This document shows positions 40,996-49,907 of a stretch of 61,234 nucleotides of DNA, one piece after another; within the stretch, counting starts at the first letter, position 1, and every line of letters begins with the position of its first letter. The notes under the pieces were generated by a model. It saw only the letters and a program-made list of their open reading frames with translations. It had not been told where the DNA came from and did no database searches. Source of the stretch: Desulfobulbaceae bacterium (lineage in GTDB: Bacteria > Desulfobacterota > Desulfobulbia > Desulfobulbales > Desulfocapsaceae); NCBI GenBank assembly GCA_024640625.1, contig JAHEER010000016.1:1-61234 (forward strand), given 5' to 3'. The translations under genes and the position numbers were made by a program.

Positions 40996-41989
40996 CAGTG
41001 TGAGCTGCGGTCGATAATGTATGGGAGAGATCTGCCACTTGCATGAATTTGGCAGGATTCACGGGGCTTCTGTGCAGACGGATTTCATAGTGCAGGTGCG
41101 GGCCAAGGGAACGTCCAGAACTGCCCACGAGACCGATAATCTGTCCCCGCTTCACTGATTCGCCTTCCTTCACGACGTAACTTTGCATATGGCCATAGGC
41201 GGTGCGGTAGCCGTTGCCGTGATCGATTTCCACGTAATTCCCATAGCCGCCGTTTCGAAAAGCCTTGACCACCACTCCCGCCGCAGTTGCCCGTATTTTT
41301 GTACCGTGCTTGCCCCGTATGTCGACCCCGACGTGAAATCCCTGTTTACTGTTCAGTGGATCGGTTCTTTGGCCGAATTTCGAGGTGATCGCCCCATAAA
41401 CAGGTTTTCCCAGCGGCATGTATTCGATGGTGCGCAGGTAGGTATCCACCTTCTTTAGCAGGTCATCATAGGAGGGTTCAGCAACCGGAATGAATGGTCC
41501 GCCGCTGTTTTCAGGTGATTCGGGTGCGCTCTTTATGATCTCGACACCGATATTGGTCATTACCGATTCGATGAGCTCGCTGCGGGCGTGCAGATCGCTG
41601 ATTGCGCTGTTCATCAGCTTAACGTTCTCAAGCTGCAGATTGGTATTTTCCAGATCGTAATGGACTTTCTGATTGTTGAGTTTATACTCATACTCCTTCT
41701 TCAGAGACTCGATCTGCACCTGCTTCGACTGTTCCAGCCGGGCGATCTGCTTCTCATAGAGGGTGGCTGCCTGTTCTTTATGGGACAGTTCAGTTTGAAG
41801 CTCACTCACCATGTGATCCAGGTGGCGATTGTTAAACAGCGATCCGCCGCCGCTAAGGGTTACAAGCAGAGCGGAAAAAATAACTGCCAGGCAGGCTGCT
41901 GCGGTCAGGAGGGTCTTCTTGCGAGAGAACTGAAATGATGATGAACGGCCGTCTTCTCCGGTGATGATAATGTGAAAACGATCAGCCAT
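40982..41989 (-). CDS. membrane-anchored M23 (LytM) peptidase
   Basis: The 335-residue protein has an N-terminal anchor (residues 26-48), a coiled coil (residues 60-130, QTELSHKEQAATLYEKQIAR) and a C-terminal M23 domain with HVGVDIRGKHGTKI (His/Asp metal ligands) and GPHLHYEIRLHRSP. The metal-binding residues for peptidoglycan endopeptidase activity are present. It heads an operon with bactofilin, which probably localises it. Its ATG at 41989 is preceded by 'GCCTGCCT'-type sequence without a strong ribosome binding site. Confidence 0.92.
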   Translation of the reverse strand: MADRFHIIITGEDGRSSSFQFSRKKTLLTAAACLAVIFSALLVTLSGGGSLFNNRHLDHMVSELQTELSHKEQAATLYEKQIARLEQSKQVQIESLKKEYEYKLNNQKVHYDLENTNLQLENVKLMNSAISDLHARSELIESVMTNIGVEIIKSAPESPENSGGPFIPVAEPSYDDLLKKVDTYLRTIEYMPLGKPVYGAITSKFGQRTDPLNSKQGFHVGVDIRGKHGTKIRATAAGVVVKAFRNGGYGNYVEIDHGNGYRTAYGHMQSYVVKEGESVKRGQIIGLVGSSGRSLGPHLHYEIRLHRSPVNPAKFMQVADLSHTLSTAAHTDVQN

Positions 41990-42149
41990 AGGCAGGCAGC
42001 TTGTTGTGCGTTCTCGTTTTTGTCTGTATAATCCGCCGGTTGTGAAAAAGCCTCGGTACTAATTTAAAATATTGTACTGTTTATACTAATAAAGTTCAAA
42101 TTTTCAATAAAAAAAGGTAGTTCAGTTCGGTTGGACGGCCTATTTCACC

Positions 42150-43985
42150 ATGTCAATGCTCCTTTCCTGCAGAGCGATAAGTAAGGCATACGGCGCCCAG
42201 AAATTGTTTGCCGGGCTCGATCTGGTTATCCATAACGGGGACCGTATCGGCTTGATCGGCCCCAACGGTTCGGGCAAATCGACATTGTTGAAAATTCTCT
42301 GCGGCCGTGAGGAACCTGACAGCGGCGCTGTCGACCGGCGCAGCAACCTGGTTATCAGCCACCTTGATCAGGAGGATGTATTTCTTGAGCACCTGGGACC
42401 GCTGGAAAATCTTCTTGAGGCCCTGCAGTCCTCACCGCTTCCCGAGGCCCAGAAACTGAACCGGGCCCAGGCGCTGCTCAGCAGGATTGAGATCGAGGAC
42501 GAAGGCCGGGCCGTCTCTCTCTTGTCCGGTGGCTGGCGCAAGCGGCTCTCCATTTGTCGAGCACTGGTCAATGAACCGGACCTGCTGGTCATGGACGAGC
42601 CCACCAATCACCTCGACATCGCGGGCATACTCTGGCTGGAGCAACTGGTTGGCAGCAATTCGCCTCTTAGTCCACCTACTTTTGTGGTGGTCAGCCACGA
42701 CCGTCGTTTTCTAGAAACCTGCACCAATAGAACCGTCGAACTTGGTCCCACCTATCCCACCGGAACTTTCCAGGTTGACGATACCTATTCCCGCTTCCTT
42801 GAGAAGAAAGTGCAATTCCTCGATCAGCAGCACAAACTCGAAGAGAAGCTGGCCAATAAAGTCCGCCGAGAGACTGAATGGTTGAGAAGGGGGCCAAAGG
42901 CCCGCACCACCAAGGCCAAATATCGTATCGAGGAGGCCCATCGGCTGCACGAACAGCTCGATTCGTTGCAGAAACACACCCGGGCTGCCAACGACATCGG
43001 TATAGATTTCAGCGCCACCGGCAGGAAAACAAAGAAACTAATGGAAGTGCGCAATCTGAGGCTGACCGTGGACGACAAAGTGCTTTGCAAAGATCTCAAT
43101 TTCACGGTTTCGCCGGGCACCAGAATCGGGCTGGTCGGCCCCAACGGCTGCGGCAAGTCCAGCCTCTTGAATCTGCTCTATGCGTGCGCCAGAGGGGAGA
43201 CCGAAGTGGAGCAGGGTACCGTGAAGGTTGCCGAAAATCTGGCGGCGGCCAGCTTCACCCAGGACAGAAGAACGGTAAATCCGCACACAAGCCTGCGCCG
43301 GGCGCTGGCCCCCGAGGGCGATGCGGTGGTCTTCAGGGGCCGCTCACTGCATGTGGTGTCCTGGGCCAAACGGTTTCTGTTCAGGCCTGATCAGCTCGAT
43401 ACGCCGGTGGGAACTTTGTCGGGGGGAGAACAGGCCCGGATCCTGATTGCCGATCTGATGCGTCAGCCGGCAGATATCCTGCTGCTCGATGAACCAACCA
43501 ATGACCTCGATATAGGCTCTCTGGACGTGTTGGAGGAAAGTCTTGTGGAGTTCGAGGGAGCCGTTCTCCTGGTCACCCATGACCGCTACCTGCTCGACCG
43601 TGTCTGTGACGTGGTCCTGGGCTTCATCGGAGGCGGCAAGATTGCCATGTTTGGGGACTATCTGCAGTGGCTCAAGGCATTGAGCGAGGGGGGTGCCACT
43701 TCAGACAGGCAGGTGAAAAACGAAAAGAAAAAAACGCTGGAGGAAAAGGCCCGAAAACCGGGTCGTCTCTCCTATCTCGATCAATTGGAATATGACCGGA
43801 TGGAAGACGACATTCTTGCCGGCGAGCAAACCTGTGCAGAATTGGAAAAAATGATAGAAGAGCCGGCCCTGGCAGCCGACCCCGTCAAACTGCAGTCGGT
43901 GTGGGAGCAGCTTGATCAGGCCCGGCAGAAGGTTGAGCAGCTGTATCTGCGCTGGGATGAGCTGGAGCGGAAAAAGGTGCAGTAA
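42150..43985 (+). CDS. ABC-F ATPase, Uup-like
   Basis: The 611-residue protein has two ABC ATPase domains: Walker A GPNGSGKST and GPNGCGKSS, signatures LSGGWRKRLS and LSGGEQAR, Walker B LLVMDEPTNHLD and ILLLDEPTNDLD. No membrane segment is present, as expected of ABC-F proteins. A linker with many Arg and Lys lies between the domains, and a C-terminal coiled coil follows residue 520, as in Uup. Roles in the family include ribosome and DNA-intermediate handling. It probably starts a transcript that continues into the ornithine-cyclodeaminase-like gene 40 bp downstream. Confidence 0.93.
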   Translation: MSMLLSCRAISKAYGAQKLFAGLDLVIHNGDRIGLIGPNGSGKSTLLKILCGREEPDSGAVDRRSNLVISHLDQEDVFLEHLGPLENLLEALQSSPLPEAQKLNRAQALLSRIEIEDEGRAVSLLSGGWRKRLSICRALVNEPDLLVMDEPTNHLDIAGILWLEQLVGSNSPLSPPTFVVVSHDRRFLETCTNRTVELGPTYPTGTFQVDDTYSRFLEKKVQFLDQQHKLEEKLANKVRRETEWLRRGPKARTTKAKYRIEEAHRLHEQLDSLQKHTRAANDIGIDFSATGRKTKKLMEVRNLRLTVDDKVLCKDLNFTVSPGTRIGLVGPNGCGKSSLLNLLYACARGETEVEQGTVKVAENLAAASFTQDRRTVNPHTSLRRALAPEGDAVVFRGRSLHVVSWAKRFLFRPDQLDTPVGTLSGGEQARILIADLMRQPADILLLDEPTNDLDIGSLDVLEESLVEFEGAVLLVTHDRYLLDRVCDVVLGFIGGGKIAMFGDYLQWLKALSEGGATSDRQVKNEKKKTLEEKARKPGRLSYLDQLEYDRMEDDILAGEQTCAELEKMIEEPALAADPVKLQSVWEQLDQARQKVEQLYLRWDELERKKVQ

Positions 43986-44025
43986 ACGGGCAACTCGACA
44001 ATCATCTTCACTGCAGGTCACAGAT

Positions 44026-44985
44026 ATGACTCGGATCATACATCTCGCGCAGATCAAAGACATCTGCAAGAACATGGATTTTGGGCCGCTCATCGAGGAA
44101 GGCTTCGCTGCCTATTCAGCCGGCAGAGTGGTGGTTCCGCCGGTGGGGGAGATGTCGTTTGCCGCACCCCCGGGCGATACCCATATTAAATACGGCTATA
44201 TCAGGCACGACGACTGTTTCGTGGTTAAGATTGCCTCCGGGTTTTATGAAAACCCCCTGCATGGGCTGCCCTCCAATTCCGGTCTGCTGCTGGTGTTCTC
44301 CCAGAAAACAGGGCTGCTGCAGACCATTCTCCTTGATGAGGGCTACCTGACCGACGTGCGGACCGCGGTGGCGGGGAGGATCGCGGCGAAATATCTGGCT
44401 CCCCAGAAGGTAAAGGCGATTGGTATTTTGGGGACAGGTATCCAGGCACGTCTGCAGGCGCTTGAATTGAGATCCCTGACACCCTGCAGAGAATTGGTGG
44501 TCTGGGGACGAAGCAAAAAGAGCCTCGAGGACTACCGCACCGCTCTTGAGCAGGAGGGATTTTCAGTTAGCACGACAAGGGAAGTGGCAGCGGTGGCCTC
44601 GACCTGTACCCTGATCGTCAGCGCCACCCCTTCAACTACGCCGCTGCTGACTGCTGAACAGATCAGGCCGGGAACCCATATTACGGCCATGGGCTCGGAC
44701 ACGCCGCTCAAACAGGAACTTGACCCGGCTATCCTTGCCCGGGCCGACCTGGTGGTCGCCGACTCCATCTCCCAATGCCGGGAGCGGGGCGAAATCTCCA
44801 AAGCGCTGGCAGCGGGCACTCTGCAGGAAGATGAGATTATAGAGCTGGGCGAGATCATCAACGGCAGGGTTCAGGGGCGTACTGCAGACGACCAGATAAC
44901 GGTTGCCGATCTGACCGGTGTGGCGGTCCAGGACATTCAGATTGCCAAGGCGGTCTGTGCAGGGCTTGGCGAGGAAAAGGAGTAG
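44026..44985 (+). CDS. ornithine cyclodeaminase/mu-crystallin family protein
   Basis: The 319-residue protein has the OCD fold: PPVGEMSFAAPPGDTHIKYG near the N-terminus, NAD-binding GILGTGIQARLQALEL, and ITAMGSDTPLKQELDP with the conserved GSD. Members deaminate ornithine to proline, reduce imino acids or dehydrogenate alanine; the substrate here is unclear. It precedes threonine synthase by 4 bp and must share its transcript. I chose ATG 44026; an in-frame start at 43912 lies inside the ABC-F gene. Linkage to threonine genes suggests an amino-acid role. Confidence 0.88.
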   Translation: MTRIIHLAQIKDICKNMDFGPLIEEGFAAYSAGRVVVPPVGEMSFAAPPGDTHIKYGYIRHDDCFVVKIASGFYENPLHGLPSNSGLLLVFSQKTGLLQTILLDEGYLTDVRTAVAGRIAAKYLAPQKVKAIGILGTGIQARLQALELRSLTPCRELVVWGRSKKSLEDYRTALEQEGFSVSTTREVAAVASTCTLIVSATPSTTPLLTAEQIRPGTHITAMGSDTPLKQELDPAILARADLVVADSISQCRERGEISKALAAGTLQEDEIIELGEIINGRVQGRTADDQITVADLTGVAVQDIQIAKAVCAGLGEEKE

Positions 44986-44989
44986 GTCA

Positions 44990-46429
44990 ATGGTCATCTA
45001 TCGTTCGACTCGGGGCCTGAGCCCGCCAGTTCCTTTCGATCAGGCTGTGTTGGAGGGCTTTAGCGCTGATGGCGGGCTGTTTGTGCCGGATCCTGTTCCC
45101 CGGCTCTCCGACGCTCGCCTGCAGCACTGGAGGTCGCTTGGCTATGTGGATTTGGCCAAAGAAGTAATGAGCTGCTTCATTGACCCGGAGGTCGTCCCGA
45201 AGCAGGACCTGGGCCGTCTTCTGGATGACAGCTTCATCGCCTTCGAGCACCCTGATCCGCCTCTCGTGCCTCTTGACAAAAAGGGCCAGAGCTGGATCCT
45301 GGAGCTCTTCCATGGACCGACGCTGTCGTTCAAGGACATAGCCATGGGGTTTATGATCAGGATAATGGACTACTTTCTCGACAGAAACGATGAACGATTG
45401 TCACTCATTCTCGCCACCACTGGGGATACCGGACCAGCTGCCGCCTATGCGGCGGCGGGCAGAGAGCGGATAAACTGCTGGCCGCTGTATCCGGCTGGAA
45501 TGATTTCCCTCGAGCAGGAACTTCAGATGACAACTGTGGGGGCCGAGAATGTCTGTCCGCTTGCGGTGCAGGGCTGCTCCAATGGAGGTGACGATCTTGA
45601 TGTGGTGGTGGCCAGGTTGTTTGGCGATGAGCCGCTCAAAAAACGGCTGAAACTCTCCAGCGTCAACTCGATCAACATCGGCCGGGTACTGATGCAGACG
45701 GTTCATTACTTTTACGCCTATTTCAGAGTCGCTGCACGGCTCGGTGATCCCCTGATTTTTTCCATACCAGCAGGGGCTTTTGGAAATTTCTGCGGAGGTG
45801 CCCTGGCCAGGGCGATGGGGCTGCCGATTCAGTTCATCTGCGCCACCAATAAAAATAGGACACTGCACCGTATTTTTTCGCAAGGTGTGTTTGCCAAACG
45901 GCCGCTCCGGCACAGCCTCTCCTCGGCCATTGACATCGTCGTTCCCTATAATTTCTGGCGCTTCCTCTACCTTGCCAGTGGCGGGGATGCTGAGCTTGTC
46001 AACAGAGCAGTTGTCGAGTTCGAGCGCGACGGGACGGTGCAGTTTGACGATGCGCTGTATGACAAACTGCGGTATGGGGTCGTCTCAACCTCGGTTTCGG
46101 ACGCCCGCACCTTGTCCACCATGAGCGATCTCTTCCAGCGCACCGGATATCTTCTCGATCCCCATGGAGCGGTGGCTGTAGCAGGGGCAGAGCAGGTCAG
46201 AGAGAAGTTTGCAGGTGATATTGCGTGGGTGAGTGTGGCGACCGCCCACCCGGCGAAATTTCCAGAGGTGATCAAACAGATGATGCCCGCCGGCCGGCAG
46301 CTTCCCGAAGCGGCTCTGCACCCCTCCATCGAAATGGCAAAACATGCTGGTCCAAAGGTGTCGACCTGCCGTCTGGAAGAGCTCGAGCACCGCTTGCAGG
46401 ATGAAATCGAAACCAGCTTAAGGGGCTGA
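44990..46429 (+). CDS. thrC: threonine synthase
   Basis: The 479-residue protein matches the fold-II PLP enzyme threonine synthase: YRSTRGLSPPVPFDQAVLEG at the N-terminus, HGPTLSFKDIAMGF with the PLP lysine, ATTGDTGPAAAYAAAG for phosphate binding, and VNSINIGRVLMQTVHYFYAY. It converts O-phosphohomoserine to threonine. AAAAGGAG lies just before the ATG at 44990. The start at 44918 would overlap the upstream gene. Homoserine kinase follows 33 bp later, so the two final steps of the pathway are encoded together. Confidence 0.95.
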   Translation: MVIYRSTRGLSPPVPFDQAVLEGFSADGGLFVPDPVPRLSDARLQHWRSLGYVDLAKEVMSCFIDPEVVPKQDLGRLLDDSFIAFEHPDPPLVPLDKKGQSWILELFHGPTLSFKDIAMGFMIRIMDYFLDRNDERLSLILATTGDTGPAAAYAAAGRERINCWPLYPAGMISLEQELQMTTVGAENVCPLAVQGCSNGGDDLDVVVARLFGDEPLKKRLKLSSVNSINIGRVLMQTVHYFYAYFRVAARLGDPLIFSIPAGAFGNFCGGALARAMGLPIQFICATNKNRTLHRIFSQGVFAKRPLRHSLSSAIDIVVPYNFWRFLYLASGGDAELVNRAVVEFERDGTVQFDDALYDKLRYGVVSTSVSDARTLSTMSDLFQRTGYLLDPHGAVAVAGAEQVREKFAGDIAWVSVATAHPAKFPEVIKQMMPAGRQLPEAALHPSIEMAKHAGPKVSTCRLEELEHRLQDEIETSLRG

Positions 46430-46462
46430 AATTCGCATGAATACCACAGGCAGCGACGAGTG

Positions 46463-47419
46463 ATGGCCCATTTCACGGTATTGAACAGACCCGAAATCGA
46501 ACGAATTCTGAGGCGCTATGATCTCGGCAGGCTTCTCTCCCATACAGCCATGGATGGGGGACTGGCTAATTCGAGCGTGAGGATCACGACAGAGTCCGGG
46601 GCTTACGTCCTCTCGGTCTGTGATGAAAAACAGATGGCTGAGATTAATCTTTTGTGCACGGTGCTCGATTATCTCAAACAGCATGAATTCCCCTCTACCA
46701 GGGTGGTTCCCGCCAAAGACGGTGAACCCTGCATCGACTATCGGGGAAAACCGCTCTATCTCAAGCAGTACATCGCCGGTGAAGTGGTTGAAAAATTAGG
46801 CGCCTCGCAGCTTTTCGAGGTCGGAGCCGCGCTGGCCAGACTACATGAGATTCCCCCCTTTCCCGGACTGCCGCAACGCTTCTCCTATGGACTCGAATGT
46901 TTCGACGAACTCGAGGGCCGGGCATCGGCAGAGTCATATTATCGCTGGTTGGTCGAGTGCCGAACCCGGGTGTTAGAGACCAGGAGTGAATCGTTGCCGA
47001 GAGGATTTGTGCATGGCGACCTGTTTTTCGACAACATGCTTTTTGCCGAGGGCAGACTCGCGGCCCTGCTCGATTTCGAGGAGGCCTGCCACTATTATAA
47101 GATTTTTGACATCGGCATGACCGCCGTCGGCTGCTGTGCTCCGCAAGGCGTATTTTCCCTGGAGCTCACCGCAGCGCTCGTAGACGGATATCAATCCATA
47201 CGAAAGCTGGAGGCCGAAGAACGGGAACTGCTGCAGCTGCATGTCGAGTATGGGGCGGCGGCCACCTCTTTCTGGCGCTATCGGCAATATCACATCAGAA
47301 ATCCAGAGCCGCTGATGGAGGACCACTACCTGGCCATGGTGAAGATAGCCAACCGGGTGCAGTCATGTGCCAGTGAGTTGTTCATCGATACGCTCTTCAC
47401 TCGTGACAGCGCAGCCTAA
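46463..47419 (+). CDS. thrB: homoserine kinase, APH-fold type (ThrB2)
   Basis: The 318-residue protein has the aminoglycoside-phosphotransferase fold of type II homoserine kinases: LGRLLSHTAMDGGLANSSVR at the N-terminus, YLKQYIAGEVVEKL, and the catalytic loop FVHGDLFFDNMLF with DFEEACHYYKIFDIG. It phosphorylates homoserine for ThrC encoded just upstream. The alternative annotation, a choline/hydroxylysine-type kinase, is less likely next to thrC. I chose ATG 46463; a GTG directly before it at 46460 would add one residue. Its end closes the Uup-OCD-thrC-thrB run. Confidence 0.88.
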   Translation: MAHFTVLNRPEIERILRRYDLGRLLSHTAMDGGLANSSVRITTESGAYVLSVCDEKQMAEINLLCTVLDYLKQHEFPSTRVVPAKDGEPCIDYRGKPLYLKQYIAGEVVEKLGASQLFEVGAALARLHEIPPFPGLPQRFSYGLECFDELEGRASAESYYRWLVECRTRVLETRSESLPRGFVHGDLFFDNMLFAEGRLAALLDFEEACHYYKIFDIGMTAVGCCAPQGVFSLELTAALVDGYQSIRKLEAEERELLQLHVEYGAAATSFWRYRQYHIRNPEPLMEDHYLAMVKIANRVQSCASELFIDTLFTRDSAA

Positions 47420-47731
47420 AGTCGGCTTGGGGCGAAAAAGGCAAACGGACTGAAAATAAATAGGCAAACCTGAAAAATTGTCTTCTGTTCCAATCGCTAC
47501 GTTGTGGGAGAAAATTTTATCCTCGGAATATCAATACCATGGTTGAGGTGAAATTTTTGCCCACGTCTTGAGAGCAAGCGAAAATCCCCATTTCACCAAG
47601 TGCACGGCCATCGATCTTCTTGACAAGAGCAGCCCGACTTGGTTCTATTCCTTGTCACCCCAAGGCTTCCCCGCAGTGTGAATGAGGGCGGGGATATGAT
47701 CGAAAACCACCTTATCAAAAAGGAGAATCAG
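47420..47731. promoter_or_regulatory. 312-bp region before livK with a weak promoter candidate
   Basis: No gene is supported. TTGACA at 47620-47625 is a perfect -35, but the base group 17 bp later (TTCTAT, 47643-47648) is a poor -10. AAAAAGGAG before 47732 is the livK ribosome binding site. Confidence 0.35.
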
Positions 47732-48844
47732 ATGAGAAAGACGTTAATGTTATCGGCTATTGGCGGCGCGGTTGCCGGCCTGTTTTTGTGCGGCCAGGTT
47801 ATGGCCGCCGATCTGAAGATCGGCATAATGGTACCGACCACCGGTTCCGAGGCGACCTCCGGCAAGGATATGGAGAACGCCATCAAGCTTGCGGCCATGG
47901 AAATCAATGACGGCGGCGGTGTACTGGGAATGCAGATTGAGACCATGACCGGTGACGATGCCTGTGACCCGCAGCAGGGTACGGCTGCTGCCAGCAAACT
48001 GGTCTCCGCCGATGTCGCCGCCGTGGTTGGCGGCTACTGCTCGGGCGCGACCCTGCCCACCCTGAAAATTTACGGTGACGCCAATGTACCCTTCGTCATT
48101 GCGGCCGCCAACTCCACCAAGTTGATCGACGCCAACATGGGAAACGCCTACCAGATCAACTCCACCGGTTTTGATCAGGTGGCTACCGCCGTTGAGCTCT
48201 TCGAAAAGCAAGGAGCCCAGAAGATCGCCGTTATTCATCAGGGTGACGGCTACTCTGAGGATCTGGCCAAACTGACCAGGGATAAGTGGACCGAAATGGG
48301 CAAGGAAGTGGTTGCCTATGAAGTGGTAAACAAGGGCGAGCAGGATCATTCCGCCCTGGTAACCAGGATCAAGTCCAAGGCACCGGACGCGGTATTCTGG
48401 ACCGCCTATTATGCCGACGGCGCCCTGCTTATCAAACAGCTGCGCCAGGCCGGCTACCGTAACCTGATCGCCGTGGGCGACGGATCCAATTCTCCGAAAC
48501 TGCTGGAGATCGCGGGCAAAGCCGCCGAGGGCGTCTACTGTTTCTCCAACCCGACGGTCGATTATCTGCCTGCCGCCAAGGATTTTCACGCCAACTATAA
48601 GAAAACCTTCAACCAGGAGCCCGATGCTTATGCCGCCTTGGCCTATGACGGCATGAAACTGATGGCCGATGCCATCAATCGGGCAGGGTCCACTGACAAA
48701 GATGCAATCATCAAAGCGCTTGGCGAAACCACCTCATTTACGGGAATAGCCGGTCCGGTTTCCTTTACCGACAAGAATACTCTGGCCCGCAGCAACTTCG
48801 TGACGCTGATCGCCAAGGACGGTAAATGGATGCTGAATGAGTAA
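47732..48844 (+). CDS. livK: branched-chain amino acid binding protein LivK
   Basis: The 370-residue protein has a signal peptide (MRKTLMLSAIGGAVAGLF..., cleaved after VMA). The mature part begins ADLKIGIMVPTTGSEATSGK, the hallmark of Leu/Ile/Val-binding proteins of the periplasmic-binding fold I. Other matching stretches are GGYCSGATLPTLKIYG and DAYAALAYDGMKLMADAI. It delivers Leu, Ile, Val or related amino acids to LivHMGF encoded downstream. A hairpin separates it from livH, which should favour higher expression of this binding protein. The start at 47639 lacks a ribosome binding site. Confidence 0.93.
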   Translation: MRKTLMLSAIGGAVAGLFLCGQVMAADLKIGIMVPTTGSEATSGKDMENAIKLAAMEINDGGGVLGMQIETMTGDDACDPQQGTAAASKLVSADVAAVVGGYCSGATLPTLKIYGDANVPFVIAAANSTKLIDANMGNAYQINSTGFDQVATAVELFEKQGAQKIAVIHQGDGYSEDLAKLTRDKWTEMGKEVVAYEVVNKGEQDHSALVTRIKSKAPDAVFWTAYYADGALLIKQLRQAGYRNLIAVGDGSNSPKLLEIAGKAAEGVYCFSNPTVDYLPAAKDFHANYKKTFNQEPDAYAALAYDGMKLMADAINRAGSTDKDAIIKALGETTSFTGIAGPVSFTDKNTLARSNFVTLIAKDGKWMLNE

Positions 48845-48886
48845 GGATCATCACCGCAACTATTGATAAAAAGAAAACATTAACGG

Positions 48887-48913
48887 GGAAGGATGCAGAG
48901 CATGCATCCTTCC
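48887..48913 (+). terminator. hairpin between livK and livH
   Basis: GGAAGGATGCA (48887-48897) and TGCATCCTTCC (48903-48913) form a perfect 11-bp stem with a 5-base loop, followed by TCTCTGTTTTCTTCTCC. It probably terminates most livK transcripts, letting some read on into livHMGF. Confidence 0.75.
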
Positions 48914-48990
48914 TCTCTGTTTTCTTCTCCTGCACCATGCACGATAGTTATCGGTATGTGCAGGGTGTCGCTATGCCTTGCTGATATCTC

Positions 48991-49905
48991 ATGTCAATCC
49001 AGGACATCTTACTGCAGCAATTGGCCAACGGTCTGATACTGGGCTCGTTCTATGCATTGGTGGCGCTAGGCTATACGATGGTCTACGGCATCATCAAGCT
49101 GTTGAATTTCGCTCACGGCGATCTCTACATGATCGGCGCTTTTATCGGCTTTCTCGCGCTCTCCGTCCTCAGCCCGTTGATCGGCGACAGCTGGGTGGGA
49201 ATACTATGCTCCATGGTGCTCAGCATGATCGCCGTGGGGCTTTTGGGGGTGCTTATCCAGCGGATTGCTTATCAGCCCATGCTCACTGCCCCCCGACTTT
49301 CTATATTGATTACCGCCCTGGCGGTATCGATGATTCTCTCCAACGGGGTGATGGCCTTTACCGATGGTGAGTATCTCGCCTTCAGCACCGATCTTGGTTA
49401 CGAGGGACTGGAACTCGGCAACGTCTTCATCACCTATACGCAGATGGTACTGGTTGGAGCGGCCGCATTGCTCATGACCGGACTCTATCTGTTCGTGCAT
49501 CGGACCATGTACGGCAAGGCGATGCGGGCCATCGCCATCGATCAGGACGCCTGCCGTCTGATGGGCATCCATGTCAACCGGATCATTGCCCTTACCTTTT
49601 TCATCGGCACCTCGCTGGCGGCCAGCGCCGGTATCATGGCCGGCACCTATTACGGTTCGATCCATTTTTTTATGGGTTTCGTCATTGGCCTGAAAGCATT
49701 TACCGCTGCGGTAATCGGGGGGATCGGTTCGATTCCCGGTGCCATGCTGGGCGGTCTGCTGCTGGGGCTGCTCGAATCCTTCGGCACCCAGATCCCATTC
49801 ATCGGCACGGAATGGAAAGATGTGTTTTCCTTCGGAATTCTGATCCTGCTGCTGGTGTTCAAGCCCACCGGTATCTTGGGCAGAACAGAGATCGAGAGGA
49901 TGTAG
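48991..49905 (+). CDS. livH: branched-chain amino acid ABC permease LivH
   Basis: The 304-residue permease has about eight membrane segments. It shows QQLANGLILGSFYALVALGY, ALGYTMVYGIIKLLNFAHGD (the LivH motif) and RAIAIDQDACRLMGIHVN, plus the EAA-like loop GGIGSIPGAMLGGLLLG. It pairs with LivM in the inner membrane. It starts 146 bp after livK and ends 2 bp before livM. Sequence and length are normal. Confidence 0.93.
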   Translation: MSIQDILLQQLANGLILGSFYALVALGYTMVYGIIKLLNFAHGDLYMIGAFIGFLALSVLSPLIGDSWVGILCSMVLSMIAVGLLGVLIQRIAYQPMLTAPRLSILITALAVSMILSNGVMAFTDGEYLAFSTDLGYEGLELGNVFITYTQMVLVGAAALLMTGLYLFVHRTMYGKAMRAIAIDQDACRLMGIHVNRIIALTFFIGTSLAASAGIMAGTYYGSIHFFMGFVIGLKAFTAAVIGGIGSIPGAMLGGLLLGLLESFGTQIPFIGTEWKDVFSFGILILLLVFKPTGILGRTEIERM

Positions 49906-49907
49906 GC

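Noticed and set aside
47750..48589. 279-codon minus-strand frame opposite livK
   Set aside because: It is an antisense shadow of a clear periplasmic binding protein and is rich in Gly and His without motifs.
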